Source: a bacterium YEK0313
Lineage (GTDB): Bacteria; Pseudomonadota; Alphaproteobacteria; Rhizobiales; Phreatobacteraceae
NCBI GenBank assembly: GCA_000751295.2
Contig: CCMO02000001.1
Coordinates: 1,103,501 to 1,167,500, forward strand
Direction of reading: 5' to 3'
DNA: 64,000 bases
Positions 34,377 through 42,549 of the stretch are shown one piece after another. The notes below the pieces were generated by a model, which did no database searches, was not told where the DNA came from, and saw nothing but the letters and a program-made list of their open reading frames with translations. A program made the translations under genes and the position numbers. Numbering within the stretch: the stretch's first letter is position 1; the number at the start of each line of letters is the position of its first letter.

Positions 34377-35399
34377 CTACTGGGCCGGCGCCAGTTCCTT
34401 GTAGCGCGCCAGAATGGCACGATCCTCCGCATTGGCCGTTTCCATCCACGCCCCGACCGCCGGCGCGGCGGCAACCTGCAGCGCCGCGACGAGGGGCGCG
34501 GGTACGGGGTCGGTGATGGTCATGCCGTTCTGCCGCATGGTCTGGTAGTTCTGCTCCACCCGGCCGGCCATGGCGGCCCACTGGCGTTCGGTCGTCGCCT
34601 GCCCGGCCGCCTCGAGACGCTTGCGGGTGTCCGCGTCGAACCCGTTCCAGAGATCGAGATTGATGGTGCCGAAGCTGAGCGGCACCGCATAGTTGAGCGC
34701 CGCGAAGCAGGGCAGCCGCCGCCAGAGCTGCCGTCCGGCGCCGCCGTCGCCCGAGGACAGCACGGCATCGATCGAACCGTCCGCCAGGCGCGATTCGAGA
34801 TCGGCGAAGGACACGACCTCGGCGCTTGCGGCGAGCCGGCTGAACACGGCCGTGCCGGTCGCGTCATAGGTGCGCACGCGAAGCCGCGCGAGATCCTCCG
34901 GACCGGCGACCGGCCTTGTCGTCCACAGGCCGGAGGCCGGCCAGGGCGAAACGAAGAGCAGCCGATGATTGAGCTGCGCGAAGACCTCCCCATAGCGGGG
35001 TGCGGCGAGGTCGAACAGGCGCCGCGCGGCTGCCACGGTCGGCGTCTGGAACGGCAGCGCGGCCAGCGCCAGGGCCGGCCGGAACTGGGACAGCGCGCCG
35101 CCGAGCGTATTGGCCATGGCGAAGGTGCCGAGCGATACCGCCGAGAACTGCTGGCGCGCATTCAGGCCCGACCGGGCATCGGAGATCGGCCGCACATTGA
35201 GCTTGCCGGCAAGCTCCCTGGCGACCGCGGCCGCAAAGAAACTGTCGGCTTCGCCCGGCAGGGAGGTGGCCGGATATTCGTTGAGGAGATCGAGATTGAG
35301 CGGCTCGGCGCGGGCACGGCCGGCGCCGGCGCCGAGGACGAACGGCGCCGCCGCGATATGGCGTGCCGCGAGGCGGCGCGTGATGCTGTGACCTGTCAT
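34377..35399 (-). CDS. TRAP transporter substrate-binding protein (DctP family), orphan
   Basis: This 340-residue extracytoplasmic solute receptor has an N-terminal SITRRLAARHIAAAPFVLG-type signal (possibly Tat) ending near ARA. Family features are the LAALPFQTP segment, LRVRTYDATGTAVFSRL with the conserved Arg that binds carboxylates, and GTINLDLWNGFDADTRK near the C-terminus. TRAP systems need DctQ and DctM membrane subunits, and neither is next to this gene. It may serve a remote transporter or a sensor. AAGGAG precedes the ATG. Confidence 0.87.
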   Translation of the reverse strand: MTGHSITRRLAARHIAAAPFVLGAGAGRARAEPLNLDLLNEYPATSLPGEADSFFAAAVARELAGKLNVRPISDARSGLNARQQFSAVSLGTFAMANTLGGALSQFRPALALAALPFQTPTVAAARRLFDLAAPRYGEVFAQLNHRLLFVSPWPASGLWTTRPVAGPEDLARLRVRTYDATGTAVFSRLAASAEVVSFADLESRLADGSIDAVLSSGDGGAGRQLWRRLPCFAALNYAVPLSFGTINLDLWNGFDADTRKRLEAAGQATTERQWAAMAGRVEQNYQTMRQNGMTITDPVPAPLVAALQVAAAPAVGAWMETANAEDRAILARYKELAPAQ

Positions 35400-35459
35400 G
35401 GCAGCTCCTTGGCCGCCAAATCTAGGCGGGCCGCCGGCAGGAGCTCAAGAGGCCGAGGT

Positions 35460-36629
35460 TCAGCTGTTGGCGCCGCGCAGCGCCCGGTCGAGATCGTCGA
35501 AGAGGTCGTCGGCGTCTTCGAGACCGACGGACAGGCGCAGCAGGTCTGTCGGGCACGGCGAGCCGGCTCCCTCGATCGAGGCACGGTGCTCGATGAGGCT
35601 TTCGACGCCACCGAGCGAAGTTGCACGCTTCCACAGGGCGACGCGTGCAGCGGCCGAGACCGCCGCCGTCTCGCCGGCCCGGACCCTGATCGACAGCATG
35701 CCGGAGAAGCCCCCTGTCATCTGGCGCGCGGCCAGCGCGTGCTGCGGATGCGACGCAAGCCCCGGATAGAGCACCTCGGCCACGTCCGGATGGCCCTTCA
35801 GCCGCTCGGCGAGGCGCAGCGCGGCGCGAGCCTGCGCCTCGACGCGCACATGCAGGGTGCGCATGCCGCGCATCAGCAGGAACGCCTCGAACGGCCCGAG
35901 GATCTGGCCGTGCATGGACCGGACGCGACGAATTCTGGCCCAGAGGTCATTCTTTTCCCGCGTCACCAGCGCGCCGGCGACGACGTCGGAATGGCCGTTC
36001 AGATATTTGGTCGCCGCATGCATGACGATGTCAGCGCCGAGCGCCAGCGGCCGGGTGAAGACCGGGGTCGCAACCGTCGAATCGACCGCCACCGCCGCCC
36101 CGGCGGCATGGGCCGCGTCCGAGATCGCGGCAATGTCCGAAACGGTCCAGAGCGGGTTGGACGGCGTCTCCAGCCAGACGAGCTTGGTCTTGCCCGGCTC
36201 GATCGCCGCCTTGACCGCGGCGAGATCGGCCGTGTCGACGAAGCTCGTCCGATAGCCGTAGGTCGCCGCATCGTTCATCAGCCAGTTGCGCAGCGCCCAG
36301 TACATCACCGTCGGCGCGATGATATGGGCGCCGGCCGGCAGGGCCATGACGACGGCGGTCGCCGCCGACATGCCGGAGCCGAGCAGCAGGCTCTCGGCTC
36401 CGCCCTCGAGCGCGGTCAGCAGCGCTTCGCACTGGCGCACCGTCTGGTTGTCGGGCCGGCCGTAGACGAAGCCGTTGCGATACTGATTGTCGGGATCGCG
36501 GATGAAGGTGGTGGCGACATGGATCGGCGTCACCACGGCATGGGTTTCGTGCTCCTCCCAGCCGAGCGCCTGGGCGGCCAGGGTGCGCGGCTGCAGCGAA
36601 GGCCGCGAGGGGTCGGATGGCGCCATCAT
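35460..36629 (-). CDS. Cystathionine gamma-synthase/beta-lyase family PLP enzyme
   Basis: This 389-residue enzyme of the Cys/Met-metabolism PLP family (aspartate aminotransferase fold type I) has the substrate-site YGRPDNQTVRQCE, the cofactor segment SGMSAATAVVMAL, VDSTVATPVFTRPL before the Schiff-base lysine in HAATKYLNGHSDV, and SLGGVESLIEHRAS near the C-terminus. Members make or cleave cystathionine and related thioethers. The exact reaction cannot be settled from motifs. Two ATGs are adjacent; the second has better spacing from GGAG. Inverted repeats lie 60-110 bp upstream. Confidence 0.9.
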   Translation of the reverse strand: MMAPSDPSRPSLQPRTLAAQALGWEEHETHAVVTPIHVATTFIRDPDNQYRNGFVYGRPDNQTVRQCEALLTALEGGAESLLLGSGMSAATAVVMALPAGAHIIAPTVMYWALRNWLMNDAATYGYRTSFVDTADLAAVKAAIEPGKTKLVWLETPSNPLWTVSDIAAISDAAHAAGAAVAVDSTVATPVFTRPLALGADIVMHAATKYLNGHSDVVAGALVTREKNDLWARIRRVRSMHGQILGPFEAFLLMRGMRTLHVRVEAQARAALRLAERLKGHPDVAEVLYPGLASHPQHALAARQMTGGFSGMLSIRVRAGETAAVSAAARVALWKRATSLGGVESLIEHRASIEGAGSPCPTDLLRLSVGLEDADDLFDDLDRALRGANS

Positions 36630-36689
36630 ATCGCTCCTGTCTCAGGCCGCGCGGCGGCAGGCTGGCCGCACGGCGTCAGGAACGGACAA

Positions 36690-36742
36690 CGATCCTGACC
36701 AATTCCAGGATCGGAGATTATGATTCTGAGATCGTGGAATCA
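36690..36742 (-). promoter_or_regulatory. Two inverted repeats upstream of the PLP enzyme gene
   Basis: CGATCCTG-N8-CAGGATCG (36690-36713) and TGATTC-N10-GAATCA (36721-36742) are both perfect and lie side by side upstream of the PLP enzyme and downstream of the DUF4189-cluster genes. They could be operator sites for the former or a weak terminator for the latter. There is no T-run. Confidence 0.35.
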
Positions 36743-36816
36743 AGAGCGGCCCAACGGCCAGAATGACAAGCCGGGCGCAGCAAAGCGAGCCCTCGGGCGA
36801 GGCGGTTGCCCCACGG

Positions 36817-37629
36817 CTAGTCCACCGTCCGTTCGACACGCAGGATCGACAGGGCGACGCAGCCCGTGCCTGCCGCCAGCAGCATGGCCTGCCCGCCCGC
36901 GGCCGGAAGGTTGTAGACGGCGACGCCGGCGAGATTGGCGGCCGGGCTGCTGCCCTGCGGCAGCCGGCGCGTCGCGGCATTGCAGTCTTCCGCGAAGGGC
37001 ACGACCCGCACCAGATTGCCGTCGCAGCGATTGCCGCTGGGCGAGGCGAAGACCACTCCGGCGGCCGGCGCCGTGCCATAGGTCATGCCGACCAGCGCCA
37101 GGACCGAGCGAGCGTCGGGCGCCGCCCTGTTCCAGCTCGACTGGACCATGAACTGGCTGCCCTCGGTCAGCAGTTGGCCGAGCGCGGGGTAGACCGTGCC
37201 ACAGGTCTTGATGCCAGCCTGGCGCATATGCGCGACAAAGGGCGGCTCGGGCTGCTGCACCCCTGCCGGGGCAGCCGAGGGAGCGGCCGCCGACGCAGGC
37301 TGCGGCGGCGGCGCGGGGACGGGAACCGGGACAGGTGGAGACTGGGTAGGCGCCGCGCGCGGATCGGCTGGCCGTGGCCGCGGCGACTGCGCGAAGCTGA
37401 TCGGGTTGTCGAGCCCGACGACGGTCGCGAAGGCCGCGCCGATGGCAAACATCGCCAGACCGACGCCGATTCCCCTGCCGCGTTCGCGCCATCGCCGCTC
37501 TCGGCTCCATCCCGGCCGGTCGTGGCGACGCGGCACCTCGCTCACGCTCGGGACGGGCCGCGGCGCGATGGCGTGATCGCGCTCATCCCGCCGATGTTTC
37601 CGAAACAGCCTCGGCATCATCTGAATCAT
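36817..37629 (-). CDS. Unknown membrane-anchored protein with Pro-rich linker
   Basis: I do not recognise this 270-residue protein. It has a basic cytoplasmic N-terminus (about 50 residues), one hydrophobic segment near 53-71 (IGVGLAMFAIGAAFATVVGL), a Pro/Ala-rich linker near 80-125, and a globular C-terminal domain with Cys in KTCGTVYPAL, GNRCDGNL, EDCNAATRRL and GTGCVALSIL that may form disulfides. The topology suggests an inner-membrane protein with a periplasmic domain. It starts 3 bp after the DUF4189 stop and is the last gene of a four-gene minus-strand run that begins with the autotransporter. Confidence 0.8.
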   Translation of the reverse strand: MIQMMPRLFRKHRRDERDHAIAPRPVPSVSEVPRRHDRPGWSRERRWRERGRGIGVGLAMFAIGAAFATVVGLDNPISFAQSPRPRPADPRAAPTQSPPVPVPVPAPPPQPASAAAPSAAPAGVQQPEPPFVAHMRQAGIKTCGTVYPALGQLLTEGSQFMVQSSWNRAAPDARSVLALVGMTYGTAPAAGVVFASPSGNRCDGNLVRVVPFAEDCNAATRRLPQGSSPAANLAGVAVYNLPAAGGQAMLLAAGTGCVALSILRVERTVD

Positions 37630-37632
37630 CTC

Positions 37633-38106
37633 TCATGTGCAGATCCATTCGAGCAGCCGGCAGTCGGCCTCGGCCGAGCACCGTGCTCTGGCGTCTCTTT
37701 CCGCCGCATCGCGCGTCGGACCGGATGCGGCCGCCCAGCGGGGACCGGCGCCGCCGGGCGAGCCCGCCACCAGCAAGGCCGCGCAGGCACGCGTCTGCCG
37801 CTCACCGCTCCCCGTCACCAGGCCCGGCCGCCCGTCCCTGACGATGGCGACGATGGCGCAGTGAGAGCCGCCGGCGCGACGGCAATGGGTCATCGCCGCG
37901 GTCACGGCCTCCGCTTCCCCCGCCGCTCCCCAGAAAAAGCCGTGCCGGCCGTCGGCAGGCGAAAAGGCGAGCGCTCCCCAGGCCGCCTGCGCCGGCGCAA
38001 GCCCGTCGCCGGCATCGGCATGGCCTGCCCAGACGCCGAGCGCGATCATGCCTGCCACGGCCAGCCGGTGCCGTCCGATACCCTCCCCATGCCGCCATCT
38101 CGCCAT
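37633..38106 (-). CDS. DUF4189 domain-containing secreted protein
   Basis: This 157-residue protein has an N-terminal signal-like segment (LAVAGMIALGVWAGHADA) and a domain matching DUF4189: WGALAFSPADGRHGFFWG, a Cys in MTHCRRAGGSHCAIV, and later GPTRDAAERDARARCS. DUF4189 proteins are small periplasmic or secreted proteins of unknown function, with alternating Cys residues likely in disulfides. The ATG follows GAGAGGCTGCA. It lies between the IalB-like gene (25 bp) and the unknown membrane protein (3 bp). Confidence 0.8.
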   Translation of the reverse strand: MARWRHGEGIGRHRLAVAGMIALGVWAGHADAGDGLAPAQAAWGALAFSPADGRHGFFWGAAGEAEAVTAAMTHCRRAGGSHCAIVAIVRDGRPGLVTGSGERQTRACAALLVAGSPGGAGPRWAAASGPTRDAAERDARARCSAEADCRLLEWICT

Positions 38107-38131
38107 TGCAGCCTCTCTCGACCAACACCCG

Positions 38132-38716
38132 TCAGATCGCCTCGATCGCCTTCGACAGGCCTTCCAGCGGCGCGTAGAGCCCCGTCAGCGTCGGCGCTCC
38201 CGGCGCGCCAGCCGGCATCACAGAAAATGAGATCTGCACGACAACACCTTTCGCGATGTAGCCGCGCAGGCGTGGACCGACATGCTGGATCGCCACGCAG
38301 ACGCTCGCGTCGCAGCCATTCGTCTTCACGAGGATCGGCGCGCTTCCGTCGCCGAACGCCAGGGTGATCGGACGGTCGGCGCCGACCGCCGCCGGCGTGC
38401 GCAGAATGAACACCGGCGCGCCGCTGTCCGAGCCGGCAAGCGACCAGCTGAACGCGACCGCGCCGGCCTGGTCGACGATGGCCTGGGTGATGTTGCAGAC
38501 GCGCCGCCGCGCCCTGAGGTTCTCGTCGCAGATCAGCGTCCAGTTCTTGAAGGGGCGGATGACCCGCCGGTACTGCCCGAGCGGCACGTCGGCCGGCACT
38601 GCGACCTCCGAGCGCCTGACCGAATAGACCGGCGGGGAGCCCGGCTGCCCGAAGGCCGGAGCCACGCCGATGGCCGGCAGGATCGCAAGCAGCGGCAGAT
38701 GGCGGAGGCTCAGCAT
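38132..38716 (-). CDS. Invasion-associated locus B (IalB) family protein
   Basis: This 194-residue exported protein has a clear signal peptide (MLSLRHLPLLAILPAIG, cleaved near AFG) and an IalB-type domain. That domain comprises KNWTLICDENLRARRRVCNI, a two-Cys motif DASVCVAIQHVG and the C-terminal SFSVMPAGAPGA segment. IalB was named for Bartonella entry into red cells, but family members are widespread in alphaproteobacteria and most have unknown roles. It starts 8 bp after the stop of the autotransporter gene, so cotranscription is likely. This joins an IalB-like protein to a surface adhesin. Confidence 0.83.
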   Translation of the reverse strand: MLSLRHLPLLAILPAIGVAPAFGQPGSPPVYSVRRSEVAVPADVPLGQYRRVIRPFKNWTLICDENLRARRRVCNITQAIVDQAGAVAFSWSLAGSDSGAPVFILRTPAAVGADRPITLAFGDGSAPILVKTNGCDASVCVAIQHVGPRLRGYIAKGVVVQISFSVMPAGAPGAPTLTGLYAPLEGLSKAIEAI

Positions 38717-38724
38717 GGCCGAAC

Positions 38725-41700
38725 CTAGTTCAACGTGATGCTCAGGCCGGCGCCGACGCCCCATTCGCCACCGGTCGTGGTGGCCGACAGGTTGCCACGC
38801 ATCAGGCCGTTCTCGCTCGTATATCCAAGGCCGATGGCAAAGGCCCCCTGGCCGCGCCACACGCCACCGCCCATGGAGGCGCTGAGCTTGCCCGGCCTGT
38901 CGTCATAGCGCAGCGAGGACGCGGCAAGGCCGATGGCGGCGGCCTGGCGGGCTTCCCGCCGCACGCCGCGAATATCGGCATTCAGGCCGGCGAACCTGGC
39001 ATCCGTATAGGCATTGGCCTGGCTGAGCGTCGTAGCCGCGACCTGATCGGTGTAGGCCCGCGACTGGTTCAGGGCCGTGGCGAGGCCGTCGTTCAGCTGC
39101 CGGACGTTCACCGCATCGGTCGGCGCCGTGCCGGCCGCGACATTGCGGATGACCACCGGCGCGTTGGGGTCGCCGCCGACCAGCGATATCGAGTTCTGCC
39201 GGCTGCCGTCCGGATTGCTGTCATAGACCACGGCATGCCGCACGGCCTGGCCGATGCTGCTGACCGTGCCCGAGAGATTGTCGACCGCCTGGTTGGTGGC
39301 ATGGAGCTGCGAACCGTTGATGGCGTCGGTGCTGGTCGCGCTGATCCGGCCGGCCGCGACATTGGTCACGGTCCGCTCGGCCCCGGCGGTTCCGACCGAC
39401 ACCGTTCCGACCGGCGCGGTCCCGGCGAACCGGTATTCCTTGCCGTCGATGACGGTGCTGGAGGTTGCGACCGTCGCCTGGGTCTCGGCGCCGGCGCCGA
39501 GCGCGACCGAACCGGCATGGCTGGCGCTGGCGCCTTCACCCAGCGCCATTGCGCGCGGCGCGGTCGCCCTCGCCCCCGCACCCGATGCGATACTGCCGTC
39601 GCCTGACGCCAGGGCGCCATTGCCCATTGCAATAGCATTGACGCCGGAGGCAACCGCCGCCGGCCCGATCGCAACGCTGTCGAGCCCCGTCGCGGAACTG
39701 TCCGGCAGCGTCGAATTGGCGCGGAAATAGCGGATGCCGCCGCCGCCATTGACCGCCCGGTCGAGCTGGTCGAACACGTTCTGCACCGTCGAATAGCTGT
39801 TGCCGGCAAAGGTGAACCCGCCGGTCACCTTGCCGGTGGCCGGGTCGTAGGTGGTATTGCCGCCGAACACGGCGGCGACGGAATCGCCGAGCCTATTGAC
39901 GCGCCCGCCGACCACCTCGATCGCCTGGTTGGTGGCAAAGAGCTGGGATCCATTGACGGCATCCGTGCTGGTCGCGCTGATCCGGCCGGCCGCGACATTG
40001 GTGACCGTCCGCTCCGCGCCGACATCGCCGACGCTGAACGTGCTGGCGGGCGTTCTCCCCGCGAACTGATAGGCCGTGCCGAAGATGGTGGTGCCGGCCG
40101 TCGCCACCACCGGCGCCGTCCGCGAGCCCGCACCGATCGCAACGTCGCCGGGCTGGCCGGCGGCCGTCGTGGCGCCATTGCCCGCCGCGAAGTCGTTGGC
40201 ATTCTGGGCCACTGCCGACGGGCCGATCGCGACACTGTCGGTGCCGGTCGCGGAGCTGTCCGGCTGGGTGGAATTGGCGTGGAAATAGCGGATGCCGCCG
40301 CCCTCGACGGCCTGATTGATCTGGTCGAAGACGTTCTGGACGGACGCGTAACTGTTGCCGGCAAAACTGAAGCCGCCGGTGATCTCTCCGGTATTCGGAT
40401 TGTAGGCGGTCGATCCGCCGAACACGGTGGCGACGGAATTGCCGAGCGTGTTGACGCGGCCGCTGACGCCTTCAATCGCCTGGTTAGTCGCAAAGAGCTG
40501 CGAGCCGTTGACCGCATCCGTGCTGGCGCCGCTGATGCGGCCGGCGGCGACGTTGGTGATCGTCCGCTCCGCGCCGGCATCGCCGACGCTGACCGTGCTG
40601 CCCGGCGCGGCGCCGGCGAACGAATAGGAGCGCCCGTCGATGGTCGCGCTCGGCGTTGCGACCGCGGCGGCGGTGCGCGATGCGGCGCCGAGCGCGACGT
40701 CATTGGCATTCGTGGCGGTCGCGCCCGAGCCGAGCGCGATGCTTCGCTCGGCCTGGGCCTGCGCCGTGTCGCCGAAAGCGAGCGCGCCGGCAGCTCCGGC
40801 GGTCGAGCCATAGCCGAGCGCCACCGAGCCCTGTCCGACCGCCGTATTGCCGTTGCCGACGGCAACGGCGCCATTCGCCGCCGAGTTGCCGGCGCTGTCG
40901 CCAGCCGCGACATTGTTCGCGCCAATCGCCACCGCGCCATTGCCGTTCGCGGTATTGGGGTCGCCGAGAGCGACGGCACCGTCGCCGAGGGCCCGTTGAT
41001 CCCGCCCGATCGCCACCGCCCCGCCGGCCGTGCTCGACGCGGTCGCCGTCGTCGTGCCGGAGCCGATGGCGACATTCTGCCCGACCGCCCCGGTGGCGAC
41101 CGCATGGCCGATCGCGACATTGCTGCCGGCCGAATTGACGTCCGTCGACGCGCTGCGTCCGATGGCGATGTCGTCGGCTCCGTGAACGGCAGCGCCGTCG
41201 CCTTGCGCGATGCCATAGGCCGCGCCGGTGCCGACGGTCGCGCCACGGCCGATCGCAAGGCCCGACGTTGCGCCCGCGGCCACCGCGCTCTCGCCGCCCA
41301 GCGCGATCGCGTCGGCGGCACCCGCGACCGCCGCCGCCGTCGCATTGCCGCCGATGGCGATGGCACCGGCGCCCTGCGCCTGGGCGCCGGAGAATGTCCC
41401 GCCGCTGCCCGCCGTGCCGATCGCGATGGAATTCGGCCCGCTGGCATTGGCGGAATTGCCGAGGGCGGTCGCCGATTCGCCGCCCGCGCTGGCACCGTTT
41501 CCGAGCGCGGTCGACCAGTCGCCGGCCGCGCTCGAGAAATTGCCGAAGGCCGAAGCCCAGCGGCCCGCCGCATTGGCCGAATTGCCCACGGCCGCCGCGT
41601 TCCGGCCGCCCGCATTGGCGAAGTTGCCCAGCGCCAACGCGAAATGGGCGTTGGCCACCGCATTGTTGCCGAAGGCCGCGGCGTCGTTGCCGACCGCCCT

Positions 41701-41754
41701 GGCGCTCAGGCCGACCGCCAGCGCCGACAGATTGTCCGCCTGCCCGTCGGCCAC
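38725..41754 (-). CDS. YadA-like trimeric autotransporter adhesin
   Basis: The predicted 1009 residues are mostly YadA-head-type repeats (for example SAFGNFSSAAGDWSTALGNG, SIAIGTAG), alternating with neck/stalk modules holding TNVAAGRISATSTDAVNGSQ and LFATNQA. The end is a coiled-coil and a 12-stranded-type C-terminal anchor (SSLRYDDRPGKLSASMGGG and onward, ending in LSITLN). Such proteins form trimers in the outer membrane and bind host or environmental surfaces. The frame opens at a GTG. In the same frame a stop occurs 43 codons upstream (41881-41883), with no ATG and no hydrophobic signal peptide. The N-terminus may therefore be truncated, mis-assembled, or start elsewhere. It heads a four-gene run. 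Confidence 0.88.
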   Translation of the reverse strand: MADGQADNLSALAVGLSARAVGNDAAAFGNNAVANAHFALALGNFANAGGRNAAAVGNSANAAGRWASAFGNFSSAAGDWSTALGNGASAGGESATALGNSANASGPNSIAIGTAGSGGTFSGAQAQGAGAIAIGGNATAAAVAGAADAIALGGESAVAAGATSGLAIGRGATVGTGAAYGIAQGDGAAVHGADDIAIGRSASTDVNSAGSNVAIGHAVATGAVGQNVAIGSGTTTATASSTAGGAVAIGRDQRALGDGAVALGDPNTANGNGAVAIGANNVAAGDSAGNSAANGAVAVGNGNTAVGQGSVALGYGSTAGAAGALAFGDTAQAQAERSIALGSGATATNANDVALGAASRTAAAVATPSATIDGRSYSFAGAAPGSTVSVGDAGAERTITNVAAGRISGASTDAVNGSQLFATNQAIEGVSGRVNTLGNSVATVFGGSTAYNPNTGEITGGFSFAGNSYASVQNVFDQINQAVEGGGIRYFHANSTQPDSSATGTDSVAIGPSAVAQNANDFAAGNGATTAAGQPGDVAIGAGSRTAPVVATAGTTIFGTAYQFAGRTPASTFSVGDVGAERTVTNVAAGRISATSTDAVNGSQLFATNQAIEVVGGRVNRLGDSVAAVFGGNTTYDPATGKVTGGFTFAGNSYSTVQNVFDQLDRAVNGGGGIRYFRANSTLPDSSATGLDSVAIGPAAVASGVNAIAMGNGALASGDGSIASGAGARATAPRAMALGEGASASHAGSVALGAGAETQATVATSSTVIDGKEYRFAGTAPVGTVSVGTAGAERTVTNVAAGRISATSTDAINGSQLHATNQAVDNLSGTVSSIGQAVRHAVVYDSNPDGSRQNSISLVGGDPNAPVVIRNVAAGTAPTDAVNVRQLNDGLATALNQSRAYTDQVAATTLSQANAYTDARFAGLNADIRGVRREARQAAAIGLAASSLRYDDRPGKLSASMGGGVWRGQGAFAIGLGYTSENGLMRGNLSATTTGGEWGVGAGLSITLN
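39300..40600 (-). repeat. Repeated neck/stalk modules inside the autotransporter
   Basis: Three copies of a module coding for GAERTxTNVAAGRIS and NGSQLxATNQA lie near 39300-39410, 39935-40040 and 40488-40600. The last two, together with the following VFDQ...IRYF segments, repeat with a period of about 558 bp. These internal repeats are typical of adhesins and are prone to recombination or assembly collapse. Confidence 0.75.
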
Positions 41755-42549
41755 CTCGTCGTCATCACGGAGCGCCTGCCTACTTTCAGCGCGAGCAAGG
41801 TCAGCTTCGCCGCTCGCCTGGCTGCCGGAAGGCGCACTGCGACACGTCGAGCAAATTCGGTGCTGGAAGCCAAATGAGCTTTATCAAAAGACCTCATTAA
41901 TAAGATCAATATCAAAGAAATATCATGCAGATAGTGACGGCAGATTCGGACAATCAGAGAAACTTCCACCCCGTCCGCGATATTCTGGACACACTCTTCG
42001 CAACTACAAGGTTCAAATACAAAAACAGGCGCACCACTGGAAATAGAAAATAGTCCGACTCTATTTCGCAGGCTTCGAAGGTGCCGACCAAACATGGTTT
42101 GCGCGCCTGTTCGCCGGCGAAGGGGCGATTGTTCGGAGCGTTTTGCGGAATCGATATCCTCGCCGACCCTCGGCCACGCCGCGGCCGTGTCGCAGGCTGC
42201 CCGTCCCGGTTCTTCCGGCCCCCTGGGGCGTTGGCAGCCTCGGAACTGTGTCGCGCACCGCCAATTGCGCCCGTGCCGGAAAGCCGGCGCCGCGACCCGA
42301 TCCCGCGGCGAAAAAGGCCAGTGATCGAGACTTTGTCGCTATCGGCGGTGCTCGACCACAAGTCGTGCGCGCGACTATTGAAGATACAGCCACAATGATT
42401 GTGTATAAAATGTCGCGGTGAATTGCTTATTGAGTTTGGTAAATATCGTGCATTGATTTTTCAAATTTGGAATGCAGATCGCGGCCGCCATTATGAGTGA
42501 TCCGTAATTTGAAAATCAGTCACACTGATATCGGGAGCACTTTCCATTC
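41755..42549. other. Gene-poor, partly AT-rich gap upstream of the autotransporter
   Basis: About 795 bp hold no convincing gene. 41755-41880 continues the autotransporter frame without a start codon. 41881-42065 and 42395-42545 are markedly AT-rich compared with the flanks. The GC-rich middle has only unconvincing short frames on both strands. Promoters for the divergent autotransporter run and LysR gene are expected here, but I cannot mark them with confidence. Confidence 0.6.

Noticed and set aside
38725..41754. Tandem repeats as a possible CRISPR-like array
   Set aside because: The repeats encode protein in frame (YadA head and neck modules), vary in sequence and have no spacer structure.
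42000..42025. GGTTCAAAT resembling a tRNA T-loop
   Set aside because: The flanking bases cannot form a T-stem or acceptor stem and no anticodon arm is nearby.
42061..42398. Frames of 105-110 codons on both strands in the gap upstream of the LysR gene
   Set aside because: They overlap each other on opposite strands, lack motifs and ribosome sites, and have uneven composition.
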